Shown piece by piece: positions 22,569-30,699 of a stretch of 34,512 bases of DNA; within the stretch, counting starts at the first letter, position 1; every line of letters begins with the position of its first letter. This DNA comes from a virus. The notes beneath the pieces are model-generated. The model worked only from the letters and a program-made list of their open reading frames with translations. It had not been told where the DNA came from and made no database searches. The stretch covers positions 1-34,512 of the IMG/VR virus record IMGVR_UViG_3300047673_000553; one strand, 5' to 3'. The translations under genes were made by a program, and so were the position numbers.

Positions 22569-24611
22569 ATGAACTACCCGACCGAAGTCAAAGAAGCCGC
22601 AAAACGCCTCTACCTGCGCCGCTGTTCGGTGAAGGAAATACAGGCGCATCTGAAGTTGCCCAACATCCGAATCGTCTATTACTGGATCCGCCAAGGCGGC
22701 TGGGACGAGATGCTGACGGATGAAGAACCGTTGAGCGCAGTCAACCGTCGAATCACCCTGATCCTGGAAAAGATCGATCCCCTGACGAAAGCCGAACTGG
22801 ACGAACTGGAGCGGCTGACGAGCCTGCTTGAGCGGCTGAAAAAACTTGCAGCCAAGCCTGCACAGGCAGCGCCTTCGGACGCACCGAATGAGCCTCGCGA
22901 ACGGCAACCTGGTCAACGCCGTGAGCGAAGCGAAGGCGGCGGCAAGAAGCGCGAAAAGAAGGCGAAAAACGACGTCAGTGGCCTGACCGAACTGGACTTC
23001 CTCGATAAATTCATTTCGAAGATGTACGGCTACCAGAAAGAGCTGTTCGAGGCGAAACAGAACCCACTGACTCGCCGTGTCCGGAACATCCTCAAAAGCC
23101 GTCAGGTCGGCCTGACCTACTACTTCGCCGGCGAAGCGTTCATGGACGCCGTGTTGAGCGGTGATAACCAGGTGTTCCTATCGGCCAGCCGATCGCAGTC
23201 CGAGATCTTCCGCAGCTACATCATCCAGTTCGCCCAGCAGTGGTTCGGCATTGAGCTGACCGGCAACCCCATCACCCTTAGCAACGGCGCCGAGCTGCGC
23301 TTTCTCAGCACCAACAGCAGCACCGCCCAGGGCTACCACGGCCACGTCTACGTGGACGAATATTTCTGGATTCGCGACTTCGAAAAGCTCAGCACCGTGG
23401 CCAGCGCCATGGGCACTCACAAGAAGTGGCGCAAAACCTATTTCTCGACGCCCAGCGCCGTGTCGCACCAGGCGTATCCGTTCTGGTCGGGCGACGAGTT
23501 CCGCAACAGCAAGCGCGGCAAGAAGGCCGGCGGTGTGTGGCCGAGCGAAGCGGCCTACACACAGGGCGCGCTGTGTCCGGACGGCCAGTGGCGCAAGACG
23601 ATCACCCTGGACGATGCGATCGCCGGCGGCTGCGATTTGTTCGACCTGGAGCAGCTGCAACTGGAGTACGACGAGGACAAGTTTCAGCAGCTGTTCTATT
23701 GCAAGTTCATCGACAGCACCCAAAGCGCGTTCAGCCTCAAGGATCTGGAGCGCTGCTACTCGGATCTGTCGTTGTGGGAGGACTACAACGCGGAGCTGGA
23801 TCGACCGTTCGGCAACAGTCCGGTCTGGCTGGGGTACGACCCAAGCCGCACCCGCGACGACGCCACCTGCGTGGTCATCGCGCCGCCACTCGAACCCGGG
23901 GCGAAGTTCCGGATCCTGGAGAAGCACAGCTGGCGTGGCCACTCGTTCACCTACCAGGCCGCACAGGTCAAGAAACTGACCGAACGCTTCAACGTCCAGC
24001 ACATCGGCATCGATGTCACCGGCGTTGGTTACGGCGTGTTCGACCTGGTGCGCGACTTCTACGCCAAGGCGACACCGATTCACTACAGCCTTGAGGCGAA
24101 AAACGCCCTGGTATTGAAAGCCCAGGACACGATTCAAGGCAGTCGCATCGAGTGGGACGCCGGATGGACGGATATCGCCCAGGCATTCCTGACCATCAAG
24201 CGCGGCGCCACCAACAGCGGCCAGATCACCTACAGCGCATCCCGTACCGAAGCCACCGGTCACGCCGACATTGCCTGGGCGGTGATGCACGCCCTGTCCA
24301 ACGAACCTTTGAACACCAACAAGCGGCGTCGTAGCCGCTACGTCACGAGTAACCAGAGCAGCCATGGCCAACCGCAAACGCAGAAAGCACCACGTAGCCC
24401 AACCACCGCAGCAGCCGATGCGCTCGTTTACGTTCGGGGAACCGGAGCAAGTGCTGTCCGGCAACATCGGCGAATACGTGGGCGTGTTCCCCAGCGACGA
24501 CGGCAAGATCTACAAGCCGCCGGTATCACGGGCCGGCCTGGCGAAGCTGTTGCGCGCCAACGCTCACCACGGCGCCATTCCGAAGTTCAAGCGCAACCTG
24601 CTGTTGCGTGA
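22569..24611 (+). CDS. P: Terminase large subunit (ATPase) P, with altered C-terminus
   Basis: A 680-aa protein from ATG 22569 (MNYPTEVKEAAKRLY, the usual family start). The N-terminal HTH-like region precedes the ATPase. The non-canonical Walker A SRQVGLTYYF lies at about residue 176, Walker B VYVDEYFW at about 259 and the coupling segment FSTPSAVSHQAYPFW just after. The nuclease-like part has WLGYDPSRTRDDA (~419) and IGIDVTGVGYG (~478). P2 P is 590 aa. Here the frame runs 248 nt into the portal gene and the last ~85 residues are low-complexity and R/Q-rich. A TAA in the -1 frame at 24350, 11 nt before the portal start, looks like the original stop, so a 1-nt deletion near the end is likely. 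Catalytic parts are intact. Confidence 0.9.
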   Translation: MNYPTEVKEAAKRLYLRRCSVKEIQAHLKLPNIRIVYYWIRQGGWDEMLTDEEPLSAVNRRITLILEKIDPLTKAELDELERLTSLLERLKKLAAKPAQAAPSDAPNEPRERQPGQRRERSEGGGKKREKKAKNDVSGLTELDFLDKFISKMYGYQKELFEAKQNPLTRRVRNILKSRQVGLTYYFAGEAFMDAVLSGDNQVFLSASRSQSEIFRSYIIQFAQQWFGIELTGNPITLSNGAELRFLSTNSSTAQGYHGHVYVDEYFWIRDFEKLSTVASAMGTHKKWRKTYFSTPSAVSHQAYPFWSGDEFRNSKRGKKAGGVWPSEAAYTQGALCPDGQWRKTITLDDAIAGGCDLFDLEQLQLEYDEDKFQQLFYCKFIDSTQSAFSLKDLERCYSDLSLWEDYNAELDRPFGNSPVWLGYDPSRTRDDATCVVIAPPLEPGAKFRILEKHSWRGHSFTYQAAQVKKLTERFNVQHIGIDVTGVGYGVFDLVRDFYAKATPIHYSLEAKNALVLKAQDTIQGSRIEWDAGWTDIAQAFLTIKRGATNSGQITYSASRTEATGHADIAWAVMHALSNEPLNTNKRRRSRYVTSNQSSHGQPQTQKAPRSPTTAAADALVYVRGTGASAVRQHRRIRGRVPQRRRQDLQAAGITGRPGEAVARQRSPRRHSEVQAQPAVA

Positions 24612-25392
24612 GTTCATCGCTTCGGCTGGCTGCAGCACGGAGACGATGGGACGTGCCGGACTGGACTACATGGTGTTTGGCGAAGCGTACTTCTACAACG
24701 ACACCAACGCATTCGGCCAGGTGCTGGAGTTGCAGCACCTGCCGGCTATCAACATGCGCGTGAAGGTCGACGGCGGTTTCGTGATGCTGCTGCCCGACAA
24801 CAAGGAAATGGAGTTCGAGGCGCACGAGATCTCCCACGTCCTGGACTACGACGTGGAACAGAACATCTACGGCATCCCGGACTACTTGGGCGGCCTGCAG
24901 GCGCTGCTGCTCAATGAGGCGGCCACCCTCTTCCGCCGTAGGTACTACAGCAACGGCGCGCACGCCGGTTACATCTTCTACACCAACGATCCTGACCTGA
25001 CCGAAGAGGACGAAGACGAGCTGCGCGCCCAGATCAGTGCCAGCAAGGGCGTGGGCAACTTCCGCTCGATGTTCGTCAACATCCCCAACGGCAAAGAAAA
25101 CGCGATCCAGATCATCCCAGTGGGAGACTTCCAGGCGAAAGACGAACTGGAGAAGGTGAAGAACATCACCCGAAACGACGTTATTGCCGCCTGGCGCATG
25201 AACCCGGCACTGGCCGGCATCATCCCGGAAAACACCGGCGGTTTCGGGGACATCGAAAAGATCGATCGCGTGTACACCAGCAACGAAATCCGGCCGATCT
25301 GCCAGTTGTTCAACCAACTGAATGACAAGCTGCGAGAAGACAGGCGCTTTAGCTGGAAGCCTACTCCTGAGGCAGTGGATACCACTACATGA
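24364..25392 (+). CDS. Q: Portal protein Q
   Basis: A 342-aa protein, nearly the length of P2 Q (344 aa), starting at ATG 24364. Characteristic segments are FTFGEPEQVL near residue 23, LDYMVFGEAYFY, DVEQNIYGIPDYLGGLQALLLNEAATLFRRRYYSNGAHAG and RNDVIAAWRMNPALAGIIP, all hallmarks of the PBSX/P2 portal family. It forms the dodecameric ring at the capsid vertex through which the terminase packages DNA. The terminase frame currently overlaps it by 248 nt. Confidence 0.93.
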   Translation: MANRKRRKHHVAQPPQQPMRSFTFGEPEQVLSGNIGEYVGVFPSDDGKIYKPPVSRAGLAKLLRANAHHGAIPKFKRNLLLREFIASAGCSTETMGRAGLDYMVFGEAYFYNDTNAFGQVLELQHLPAINMRVKVDGGFVMLLPDNKEMEFEAHEISHVLDYDVEQNIYGIPDYLGGLQALLLNEAATLFRRRYYSNGAHAGYIFYTNDPDLTEEDEDELRAQISASKGVGNFRSMFVNIPNGKENAIQIIPVGDFQAKDELEKVKNITRNDVIAAWRMNPALAGIIPENTGGFGDIEKIDRVYTSNEIRPICQLFNQLNDKLREDRRFSWKPTPEAVDTTT

Positions 25393-25467
25393 ACAACCAG
25401 ATGAAGAGAAAGCCACTACATATTGTGGCAATATGGTGGCGATCAGCTGCCCCTGGGGAGGGACACA

Positions 25468-25725
25468 ATGAGAGTTGTATGCAATTGCGGACACAAGGGC
25501 CGGATTGCCTCGCGGGAAGAGGTAACCAGAGCCTTTGTAAAACTGTACTGCCAGTGCCTGGACGCAAAGTGCGGGCACACATGGGTGGCAAATCTGACGT
25601 TCTCGCACACGCTCAGTCCGTCATCGCAGACATTCGAGCGGATGTTGATCGATCGCTTGCGGGAAATGCCCCGAGCGAAGCAGCGGGAGCTTTTCGAGCA
25701 ACTGGGATCGCAGGCGGTGGCGTAG
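25468..25725 (+). CDS. ogr: Ogr/Delta-type late gene activator
   Basis: An 85-aa protein starting at ATG 25468 behind GGGAGGG. Four cysteines in two pairs, CNC-x-H at residues 5-8 and CQCLDAKC at about 29-36, followed by TWVANLTFSHTLSP, match the zinc-binding Ogr/Delta activators of P2, 186 and P4. These bind upstream of late promoters and contact the RNA polymerase alpha subunit. It probably drives the O and P operons from 22407-22568. Located just after the portal, between late and control regions. Confidence 0.85.
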   Translation: MRVVCNCGHKGRIASREEVTRAFVKLYCQCLDAKCGHTWVANLTFSHTLSPSSQTFERMLIDRLREMPRAKQRELFEQLGSQAVA

Positions 25726-25780
25726 CTACAAACCGCCAACGCTATTGCGCCGGCGATCGGGATCATTCAAGGAATGACGG

Positions 25781-25966
25781 TCAGCCCTCTACTTTCTCCT
25801 TTGGGTTGATTGCCAGTATCTCGGCCACGCGACGAACCTGTTGCTGTTCAATGCGGCTCAGCCGGCGATACAGATCGATCAGTCGACGCTCAATGTCCGT
25901 GAGTACGGTAGTTTCCGACCCGGCGTATACGAGGTTGATGTGATCGTTCTTCTTGCGATCCAACAT
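25781..25966 (-). CDS. Small unknown protein next to the repressor
   Basis: A 61-aa protein from ATG 25966 with GGAG eight bases upstream. It is predicted helical with VLTDIERRLIDLYRRLSRIEQQQVRRVAEIL, a charged amphipathic stretch of the kind seen in short dimerising regulators. No HTH or catalytic motif is visible. It lies downstream of the repressor on the same strand (102-nt gap), so it may be expressed in the lysogen. Its ribosome site overlaps an inverted repeat at 25977-26008. Confidence 0.65.
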   Translation of the reverse strand: MLDRKKNDHINLVYAGSETTVLTDIERRLIDLYRRLSRIEQQQVRRVAEILAINPKEKVEG

Positions 25967-25976
25967 GCTAACTACT

Positions 25977-26008
25977 CCATAAAGTGCATTGCTGAATGGA
26001 CTTTATGG
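25977..26008 (-). promoter_or_regulatory. Perfect inverted repeat over a ribosome binding site
   Basis: CCATAAAGT (25977-25985) and ACTTTATGG (26000-26008) form a perfect 9-bp stem with a 14-nt loop. On the minus strand it ends at the GGAG of the 61-aa gene, so the RNA hairpin would occlude the start; on DNA it would suit a dimeric operator. A run of eight G follows at 26007-26014. Confidence 0.45.
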
Positions 26009-26068
26009 GGGGGGCGCAACTGCATTGGAATAAGAGATACCCCAATGACTGTGCGGGATTGTTGCGAG

Positions 26069-26416
26069 TTAAGACCGGTGCCGGGCAGCGTCGTCGGCCA
26101 TCGCTTCAAGGAAACGACGAATCGCCTTCTGATCATCATCAGGGATCGACCTGAATTGCATGATCATCTGTTCTTCCGAGGGGCTAAAAAGTTGGCCCAA
26201 TGGTGTCGCATGGCGCCCCGTAAGCACGTACGCCGCATCTACCCCCTTCTCTTCCAGGGCCGTGACGTAACGAAGGTCTAGGGAACTGGCTCCCAGTTCG
26301 TAGTTCTTTTGCGTTCCCCTACTGACTCCAAGTAGGACTCCAAACTCTGTTTGATTTAACCCCAAGCGCTCGCGCTCTTCCCTGAGGCGTTCACCTACCC
26401 GATCCGCTATGAGCAT
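26069..26416 (-). CDS. HTH (XRE/CI-type) prophage repressor
   Basis: A 115-aa protein if translation starts at ATG 26416 (MLIADRVGERL); in-frame starts at 26434, 26446 and TTG 26458 would add up to 14 residues and none has a strong ribosome site. The XRE helix-turn-helix is clear: RVGERLREERERLGL, then NQTEFGVLLGVSRGTQKNYE, ending around residue 62. The C-terminal half is short (SPSEEQMIMQFRSIPDDDQKAIRRFL) and has no S24 peptidase domain or Ala-Gly cleavage site. It should hold the lytic genes off by binding the divergent region at 26434-26508. Induction by RecA-mediated self-cleavage is therefore unlikely. Confidence 0.8.
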   Translation of the reverse strand: MLIADRVGERLREERERLGLNQTEFGVLLGVSRGTQKNYELGASSLDLRYVTALEEKGVDAAYVLTGRHATPLGQLFSPSEEQMIMQFRSIPDDDQKAIRRFLEAMADDAARHRS

Positions 26417-26433
26417 TTTTTTAGTCACCACCA

Positions 26434-26508
26434 TTGACTTGATCATTTTTTTGACCAAGAATCACCACAGACAAACGCAAACAAACACAAATGAACAGAG
26501 GGAACACT
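26434..26508 (+). promoter_or_regulatory. Divergent control region with predicted early promoter
   Basis: Between the repressor and the early operon, a -35-like TTGACT (26434-26439) and a -10-like AAGAAT (26457-26462) are 17 bp apart on the plus strand. Downstream lies a stretch of repeated CAAAC units (about 26471-26490), a candidate operator. The ribosome site AGAGG before ATG 26509 is good. The repressor promoter should run the other way from the same region. Confidence 0.45.
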
Positions 26509-26709
26509 ATGCCCGCCACCATTACGCACGAGCAAGCCCGGGCGGCTCTCGATCGAAAGGGACTAAGTATCGCGGAGTTCAGTCGCAAGCATGGACTGAA
26601 CAAAAATTTGGTCAGCGACCTTTTGAACGGTCGGATCAAAGGTCGCCGAGGGGAGGCACATCGCGCCGCCGTGTTGCTTGGCATCAAAGACGGCGTAATT
26701 GAACAGTAA
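26509..26709 (+). CDS. Small DNA-binding protein, BcepMu gp16-like (Cro/early regulator position)
   Basis: A 66-aa protein from ATG 26509, chosen over ATG 26491 because AGAGGGAAC lies just upstream. The sequence THEQARAALDRKGLSIAEFSRKHGLNKNLVSDLLNGRIKGRRGEAHRAAVLLG fits the BcepMu gp16 family: a single HTH that inserts KxxRG after the recognition helix. It is the first gene of the plus-strand early operon opposite the repressor, the place of Cro, Cox or Apl in other phages. It probably binds the same operators and favours lytic growth. Confidence 0.78.
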   Translation: MPATITHEQARAALDRKGLSIAEFSRKHGLNKNLVSDLLNGRIKGRRGEAHRAAVLLGIKDGVIEQ

Positions 26710-26738
26710 TCGCGGCGCTCAACAGGGAAAAGTAGAAG

Positions 26739-27212
26739 TTGAAAAGTCCAATCCTAGACACCCGCAAAGAAGTCATGAGCGAGATCATCCGCAGTTACAC
26801 CGGCGGACGCGAAGCCGCTGCTGCGCGCTTGGGTATGAAGCTCAAAAAATTCGACAACCATGCTTATGAAAACGCCGGCTGCAGTCCTCTGAGCGACACG
26901 CAAGTTTTCATCCTGGAACGGGATTGCGGAACGCACCATTTCCCCAACTACATCGCGTCGATGTACGGGGGACTGTTCGTACCGGTGGCCGATCCTGAAA
27001 CGCTCGACAATGTCGAACTTTACACACGATCCGTGCAGGTTTCTGCAAAGCGAGGGTGTGTTGATCAAGCGATTGCCGCAGCTCTTGAAGACGGTTCGAT
27101 CAGTGATGAAGAAGCCGAATTCATTATGGACGCGCATAACCTCCACGTAGCGGCAAGGCACGCAGAAGTGCTGGCTGCCATCGCTCTCTACCGCGCAGGA
27201 AAGGCTCAATGA
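26739..27212 (+). CDS. YmfL/CP76-type regulatory protein (CII-like)
   Basis: A 157-aa protein if started at TTG 26739; ATG 26775 (145 aa) is a good alternative with AAAGAAG upstream. Features are GGREAAAARLGMKLKKFDNHAYENAG, a lambda-CII/YmfL-like DNA-binding segment, LSDTQVFILERDCGTHHFPNYIASMYGG, and SISDEEAEFIMDAHNLHVAARHAEV near the C-terminus. This matches the phage regulatory protein CP76/YmfL family found in 186 and P2-like phages (CII of 186 is of this type). It likely activates repressor synthesis when lysogeny is set up. Its stop overlaps the next start as ATGA. Confidence 0.75.
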   Translation: MKSPILDTRKEVMSEIIRSYTGGREAAAARLGMKLKKFDNHAYENAGCSPLSDTQVFILERDCGTHHFPNYIASMYGGLFVPVADPETLDNVELYTRSVQVSAKRGCVDQAIAAALEDGSISDEEAEFIMDAHNLHVAARHAEVLAAIALYRAGKAQ

Positions 27213-27574
27213 ACAATTTGTCTGCAGTACCGGAATACCAGGATGTCCTGCAGAGCGCCGCGCTGGCGTTTCTTGAGCGTCACCACTGCGAACACCTGAG
27301 CGACGATCAGCAACTCTTCAGCCGGGCTGTTCAACACATGGTTGCAGACTACGACGTGCAAACGCAGGTCGCTGAAAAGATCGTTCACCTGGCAGGCACC
27401 ACTATGGTCGCCGTTCGCGATCGACAACGCCTGAACGTCCAGAACAGCACGTCGACGCACACCGTGATCGTTGATCCGGTCACCGGCCGACAATGGGCCG
27501 TACCGGTCAGCCTCATCTATGAGCGAATCATCAACGCGCCGGACCTTGGCCGCTTTCGCTTAGCCAACTCGTAA
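27209..27574 (+). CDS. Unknown early protein
   Basis: A 121-aa protein starting at ATG 27209 in a 4-nt overlap with the preceding gene. The N-terminal half is helical (DVLQSAALAFLERHHCEH), the C-terminal half beta-rich with STHTVIVDPVTGRQWAVPVSLIY. I recognise no family. Its place in the early operon between the CII-like regulator and the primase-helicase suggests a control or replication accessory role, not provable from the sequence. Confidence 0.65.
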   Translation: MNNLSAVPEYQDVLQSAALAFLERHHCEHLSDDQQLFSRAVQHMVADYDVQTQVAEKIVHLAGTTMVAVRDRQRLNVQNSTSTHTVIVDPVTGRQWAVPVSLIYERIINAPDLGRFRLANS

Positions 27575-27649
27575 CACCACCCCTCAAACAAACGCCTGCC
27601 CCGCACTCCGTGGGTTTGGGTGAGCTGCGCCCGAAATCGAGGTTTCAAG

Positions 27650-27883
27650 ATGGGAAACGCCGTAACTCTGACCACCCAACTGCCACCTGCAGAGGCCGAA
27701 GCACTTCTGGTTGCGATGCGTGAGCAGTACCGCTTGAGCCTCAACGACTACTGGTACGCGGATGAATACCGGTATGTCCCGCAAGAAAAACGGCACAGCT
27801 CGATCCTCGAAAGAACTCCGGTGATGGCCGCCCAGAAACGCCTGATGGCCGCCCTCTCCCTCAGCCTCAAAGCAGTGAAGTAA
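27650..27883 (+). CDS. Small early protein, unknown
   Basis: A 77-aa protein from ATG 27650 with GAGG nine bases upstream. It contains LPPAEAEALLVAMREQYRLSLNDYWYADEYRYVPQ followed by a helix. No known motif. It ends two bases before the primase-helicase start, so it is co-translated with it. Short helical proteins in this spot often modulate replication, but this is position only. Confidence 0.6.
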   Translation: MGNAVTLTTQLPPAEAEALLVAMREQYRLSLNDYWYADEYRYVPQEKRHSSILERTPVMAAQKRLMAALSLSLKAVK

Positions 27884-27885
27884 TC

Positions 27886-30684
27886 ATGAAAGAAGATCTC
27901 CGCCACGACGTGTTGCAACGCCTCCAGTTCGATTTCGGATTGAAGCACCGTGTAGGCACCGATTACATGCGCGGTGGCACCTGCCCCAAGTGCAAGAAAA
28001 AGGAGCTGTATTCCCGATTCGATACACCATGGATGGTGATCTGTGGTCGCCCGGAAAAGTGCGGCCATACCCTGCACGTAAAAGAGCTGTACGACGATCT
28101 GTTTGAGGACTGGAGCAAGCGTGCGCCGGCGACGGACCAGCACCCCAACGCCACTGCACGGGCTTATCTGGAGTACGCCCGGGGCTTTCGATTTGAACTG
28201 ATCCAGGGCTGGTTCACGCAGGAAAGCTTCTACTCGCCCGACCACAACGCCGGCAGCGCCACCGTGCGTTTCGCCCTGGAAAAAGGCGGCTGGTGGGAAC
28301 GACTGATCGATCAGCCGCACCGTTTCGGCAAGATGAAGGCGCGCTTTAAATCCAAGGACAGCTATCGAGGCGTCTGGTGGTGCCCCCCTTGCGTCGACCT
28401 GCTCGAGGTCAAGGAAATCTGGATTGTCGAAGGGATCTTTGATGCCATCGCTCTGGTGCACAACGACATCGCGGCCGTATCGGCCATGTCGTCCAACGCG
28501 TTCCCCGGTGACTCGCTCAAGGCACTGATCAAAACCCGTGAGGGCGGCAAGCTGCCCAAGTTGGTATGGGCGCTGGACAACGAACCGAGCGCCAACGCCT
28601 ACACCCGGCGCTGGGTCCGCGAAGCCCGTGCCCTGGGTTTCGTCTGCGAGTCAGCCCAGATCCCGCAACGTGACGGCCGCAAGTCTGATTGGAACGACCT
28701 GCACCAGCGCTGGAATTTTATTCAGGACGACACCAAGCGCGCCGAACAGATCGCAATGGACCTCAAACAGGCCCGCCATCAGGGCGCCCTGCTGCTGGCA
28801 GAGAGCGCAGCCGAAAAGGCCTTGCTCATGTACGACTGGAACAAGCGCGGGGAATTTCACCTGGGCTTTGGCAGCCGCCTGTACTGGTTCAAGTTGGACA
28901 TGGAGAAATTCAACCGGGCCATGTCCGACATCGAGGACAGCGAGAACCACGACGACCAGTTGCTCAACCAGGCGCAACAGCGCGAGAAGGCGCTGCAGCA
29001 GTCCGGCAGCGTCGTGGAGATTGCCAACTGCTACCCGCAAGCCTTGTACTTCCAGCGCAACGAAGTCACCGACGAGTCCTGGTATTACCTGCGCGTGGAC
29101 TTCCCGCACGACTCCGAAAGCGTGAAAAACACCTTTACCAGCGGCCAGCTGTCCGCCGCCAGTGAATTCAAAAAGCGCCTGCTCGGCATGGCCGCCGGCG
29201 CCATGTTCACGGGCAGCGGTCAGCAGCTCGACAAGCTGATGAAGGACCAGCTGTTCGGCATCAAAACCGTGTCGACCATTGACTACGTGGGCTACAGCAA
29301 GGAATACGCCTGCTACGTCTATGGCGACATCGCAATCAAGGACGGCACCACCTACAAGGTCAACAGCGAAGACTATTTCGAGTTCGGCAAGCTGCGCCTG
29401 AAAACCCTGCAGAAAGGCGTTCCGATCAAGCTGCAGCGGGATGGCAAAGACTTCAACGAGCAGTGGGTGCGTTTGCTGTGGACCTGCTTCGGCGCCCAGG
29501 GCTTCGTCGCGCTGGTGTTCTTTTTCGGCTCGTTGTTCTGCGAACAGATCCGTGCGCGTTACCAGTCCTTTCCGTTTCTGGAGGCTACCGGTGAGGCCGG
29601 CGCCGGCAAGACCACCCTCCTCAACCTGCTGTGGAAACTGCTCGGCCGCGAGGGTTACGAAGGGTTCGACCCGATGAAGTCAACCAAGGCGGGGCGCTCG
29701 CGCCTGATGGGCCAAGTCTCCGGCATGCCGGTGGTGTTCCTCGAGGCCGATCGCCACAGCGATGATCGGGCACACGCGAAGACCTTCGAGTGGGACGAGC
29801 TGAAAGACTTCTACGGCGGCGGCACCTTGGCCACCAAAGGCGTCAAGACGGCGGGTAACGAGACCTACGAACCGCCCTTTCGCGGAACGATCGCCATCAG
29901 CCAGAACGCCGCCGTGGTGGCTCACGAAGCGATCATGACGCGCATCGTCAAGCTGCACTTTGTGCGCCCGATCGTGACCCCGGAAAGCCGTGCGGCCGCT
30001 GACCAGTTGAACGCACTGGACGGCGGCATCCTCAGTCATTTTCTTTTGAAAGCGGTGGGCAAAGAATCCGCCGTGCTTGATCTGTTCGCCCAACGCATGC
30101 CCGAACACGAAGCCAAGCTGCGCCGCCTGCACACGCATTGTTTTGCCTGCAGCACGGCCTATGTCAGCGACCAGGGCAACTGCAGCAGCTGCGGCTATGA
30201 CCTGCGCGGCTACATCCGCGTGGAGCGGATCAGCAAGAACCACGCACAACTGCTCTCGCTGCTGGACGGGCTGCGCCTGGTGCTGAAATTGAGTGATCCG
30301 CAAGTCGCCGCCACGCAACGGCAAATCGTCCGTATGGCGATCGAGCGCCAGGCCTCGATCAGTTCCGACAATCCGGCCGTCGCCGAATTCTGGGAGGTCT
30401 ACGACTACCTCGAATCCTTGAGTGAGGACCCTGTGGTCGACCACAGCAGTGACCCAGCCGTGATCGCCATCAACCTCAACGAATTTTGCGAGCGCGCCGC
30501 CGAACACAAACAGAAGCTGGCTGACGTGGCCACCTTGCGCGACCTGCTCAGAGAGTCACGGTCACGCAAATTTCTCGACAGCAACAAGGCCGTGCACAGC
30601 GCCGTACGCGCCGCCTTCAACCATCGCAACCCCGTTTCACAACCCCGGCCGACCACAGTCAAGTGCTGGACATTCAAGGCGTAA
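27886..30684 (+). CDS. Bifunctional primase-helicase with two zinc ribbons
   Basis: A 932-aa protein. The N-terminal zinc ribbon (CPKCKKKEL, then CGRPEKCGH, residues about 28-66) is a primase-type DNA-binding finger. A TOPRIM domain follows: WIVEGIFDAIAL at about 182, VWALDNEP at about 226 and SDWNDLH at about 267. A P-loop ATPase has Walker A GEAGAGKTTLLN at about 568-579 and Walker B PVVFLEAD at about 615. A second four-cysteine ribbon, CFACSTAY and CSSCGYDL, sits near residues 752-772, before a helical C-terminus. It should open and prime the phage replication fork. P2 and HP1-like phages instead use a rolling-circle A/Rep protein, and none is visible here, which suggests theta replication by a swapped module. 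Confidence 0.85.
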   Translation: MKEDLRHDVLQRLQFDFGLKHRVGTDYMRGGTCPKCKKKELYSRFDTPWMVICGRPEKCGHTLHVKELYDDLFEDWSKRAPATDQHPNATARAYLEYARGFRFELIQGWFTQESFYSPDHNAGSATVRFALEKGGWWERLIDQPHRFGKMKARFKSKDSYRGVWWCPPCVDLLEVKEIWIVEGIFDAIALVHNDIAAVSAMSSNAFPGDSLKALIKTREGGKLPKLVWALDNEPSANAYTRRWVREARALGFVCESAQIPQRDGRKSDWNDLHQRWNFIQDDTKRAEQIAMDLKQARHQGALLLAESAAEKALLMYDWNKRGEFHLGFGSRLYWFKLDMEKFNRAMSDIEDSENHDDQLLNQAQQREKALQQSGSVVEIANCYPQALYFQRNEVTDESWYYLRVDFPHDSESVKNTFTSGQLSAASEFKKRLLGMAAGAMFTGSGQQLDKLMKDQLFGIKTVSTIDYVGYSKEYACYVYGDIAIKDGTTYKVNSEDYFEFGKLRLKTLQKGVPIKLQRDGKDFNEQWVRLLWTCFGAQGFVALVFFFGSLFCEQIRARYQSFPFLEATGEAGAGKTTLLNLLWKLLGREGYEGFDPMKSTKAGRSRLMGQVSGMPVVFLEADRHSDDRAHAKTFEWDELKDFYGGGTLATKGVKTAGNETYEPPFRGTIAISQNAAVVAHEAIMTRIVKLHFVRPIVTPESRAAADQLNALDGGILSHFLLKAVGKESAVLDLFAQRMPEHEAKLRRLHTHCFACSTAYVSDQGNCSSCGYDLRGYIRVERISKNHAQLLSLLDGLRLVLKLSDPQVAATQRQIVRMAIERQASISSDNPAVAEFWEVYDYLESLSEDPVVDHSSDPAVIAINLNEFCERAAEHKQKLADVATLRDLLRESRSRKFLDSNKAVHSAVRAAFNHRNPVSQPRPTTVKCWTFKA

Positions 30685-30699
30685 AGGAGAGCAAGACCG

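Noticed and set aside
20387-24506. Long open frames opposite capsid, scaffold and terminase (20387-21565 and 21477-22415 plus, 23178-24506 minus)
   Set aside because: Antisense shadows of N, O and P; no motif or start signal supports them.
25393-25780. cos site expected downstream of the portal gene
   Set aside because: By analogy to P2 the cos should be near here, but I cannot point to a specific cohesive-end sequence or dyad, so none is annotated.
25389-25943. 184-aa plus-strand frame overlapping the Ogr-like gene
   Set aside because: The overlapping frame from 25468 has the four-cysteine Ogr motif and a strong ribosome site, whereas this frame has neither motif nor start signal.
26007-26014. 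Run of eight G as a phase-variable tract
   Set aside because: It is not inside a coding frame and its distance to the 61-aa start makes promoter-spacing control speculative; noted only with the inverted repeat.
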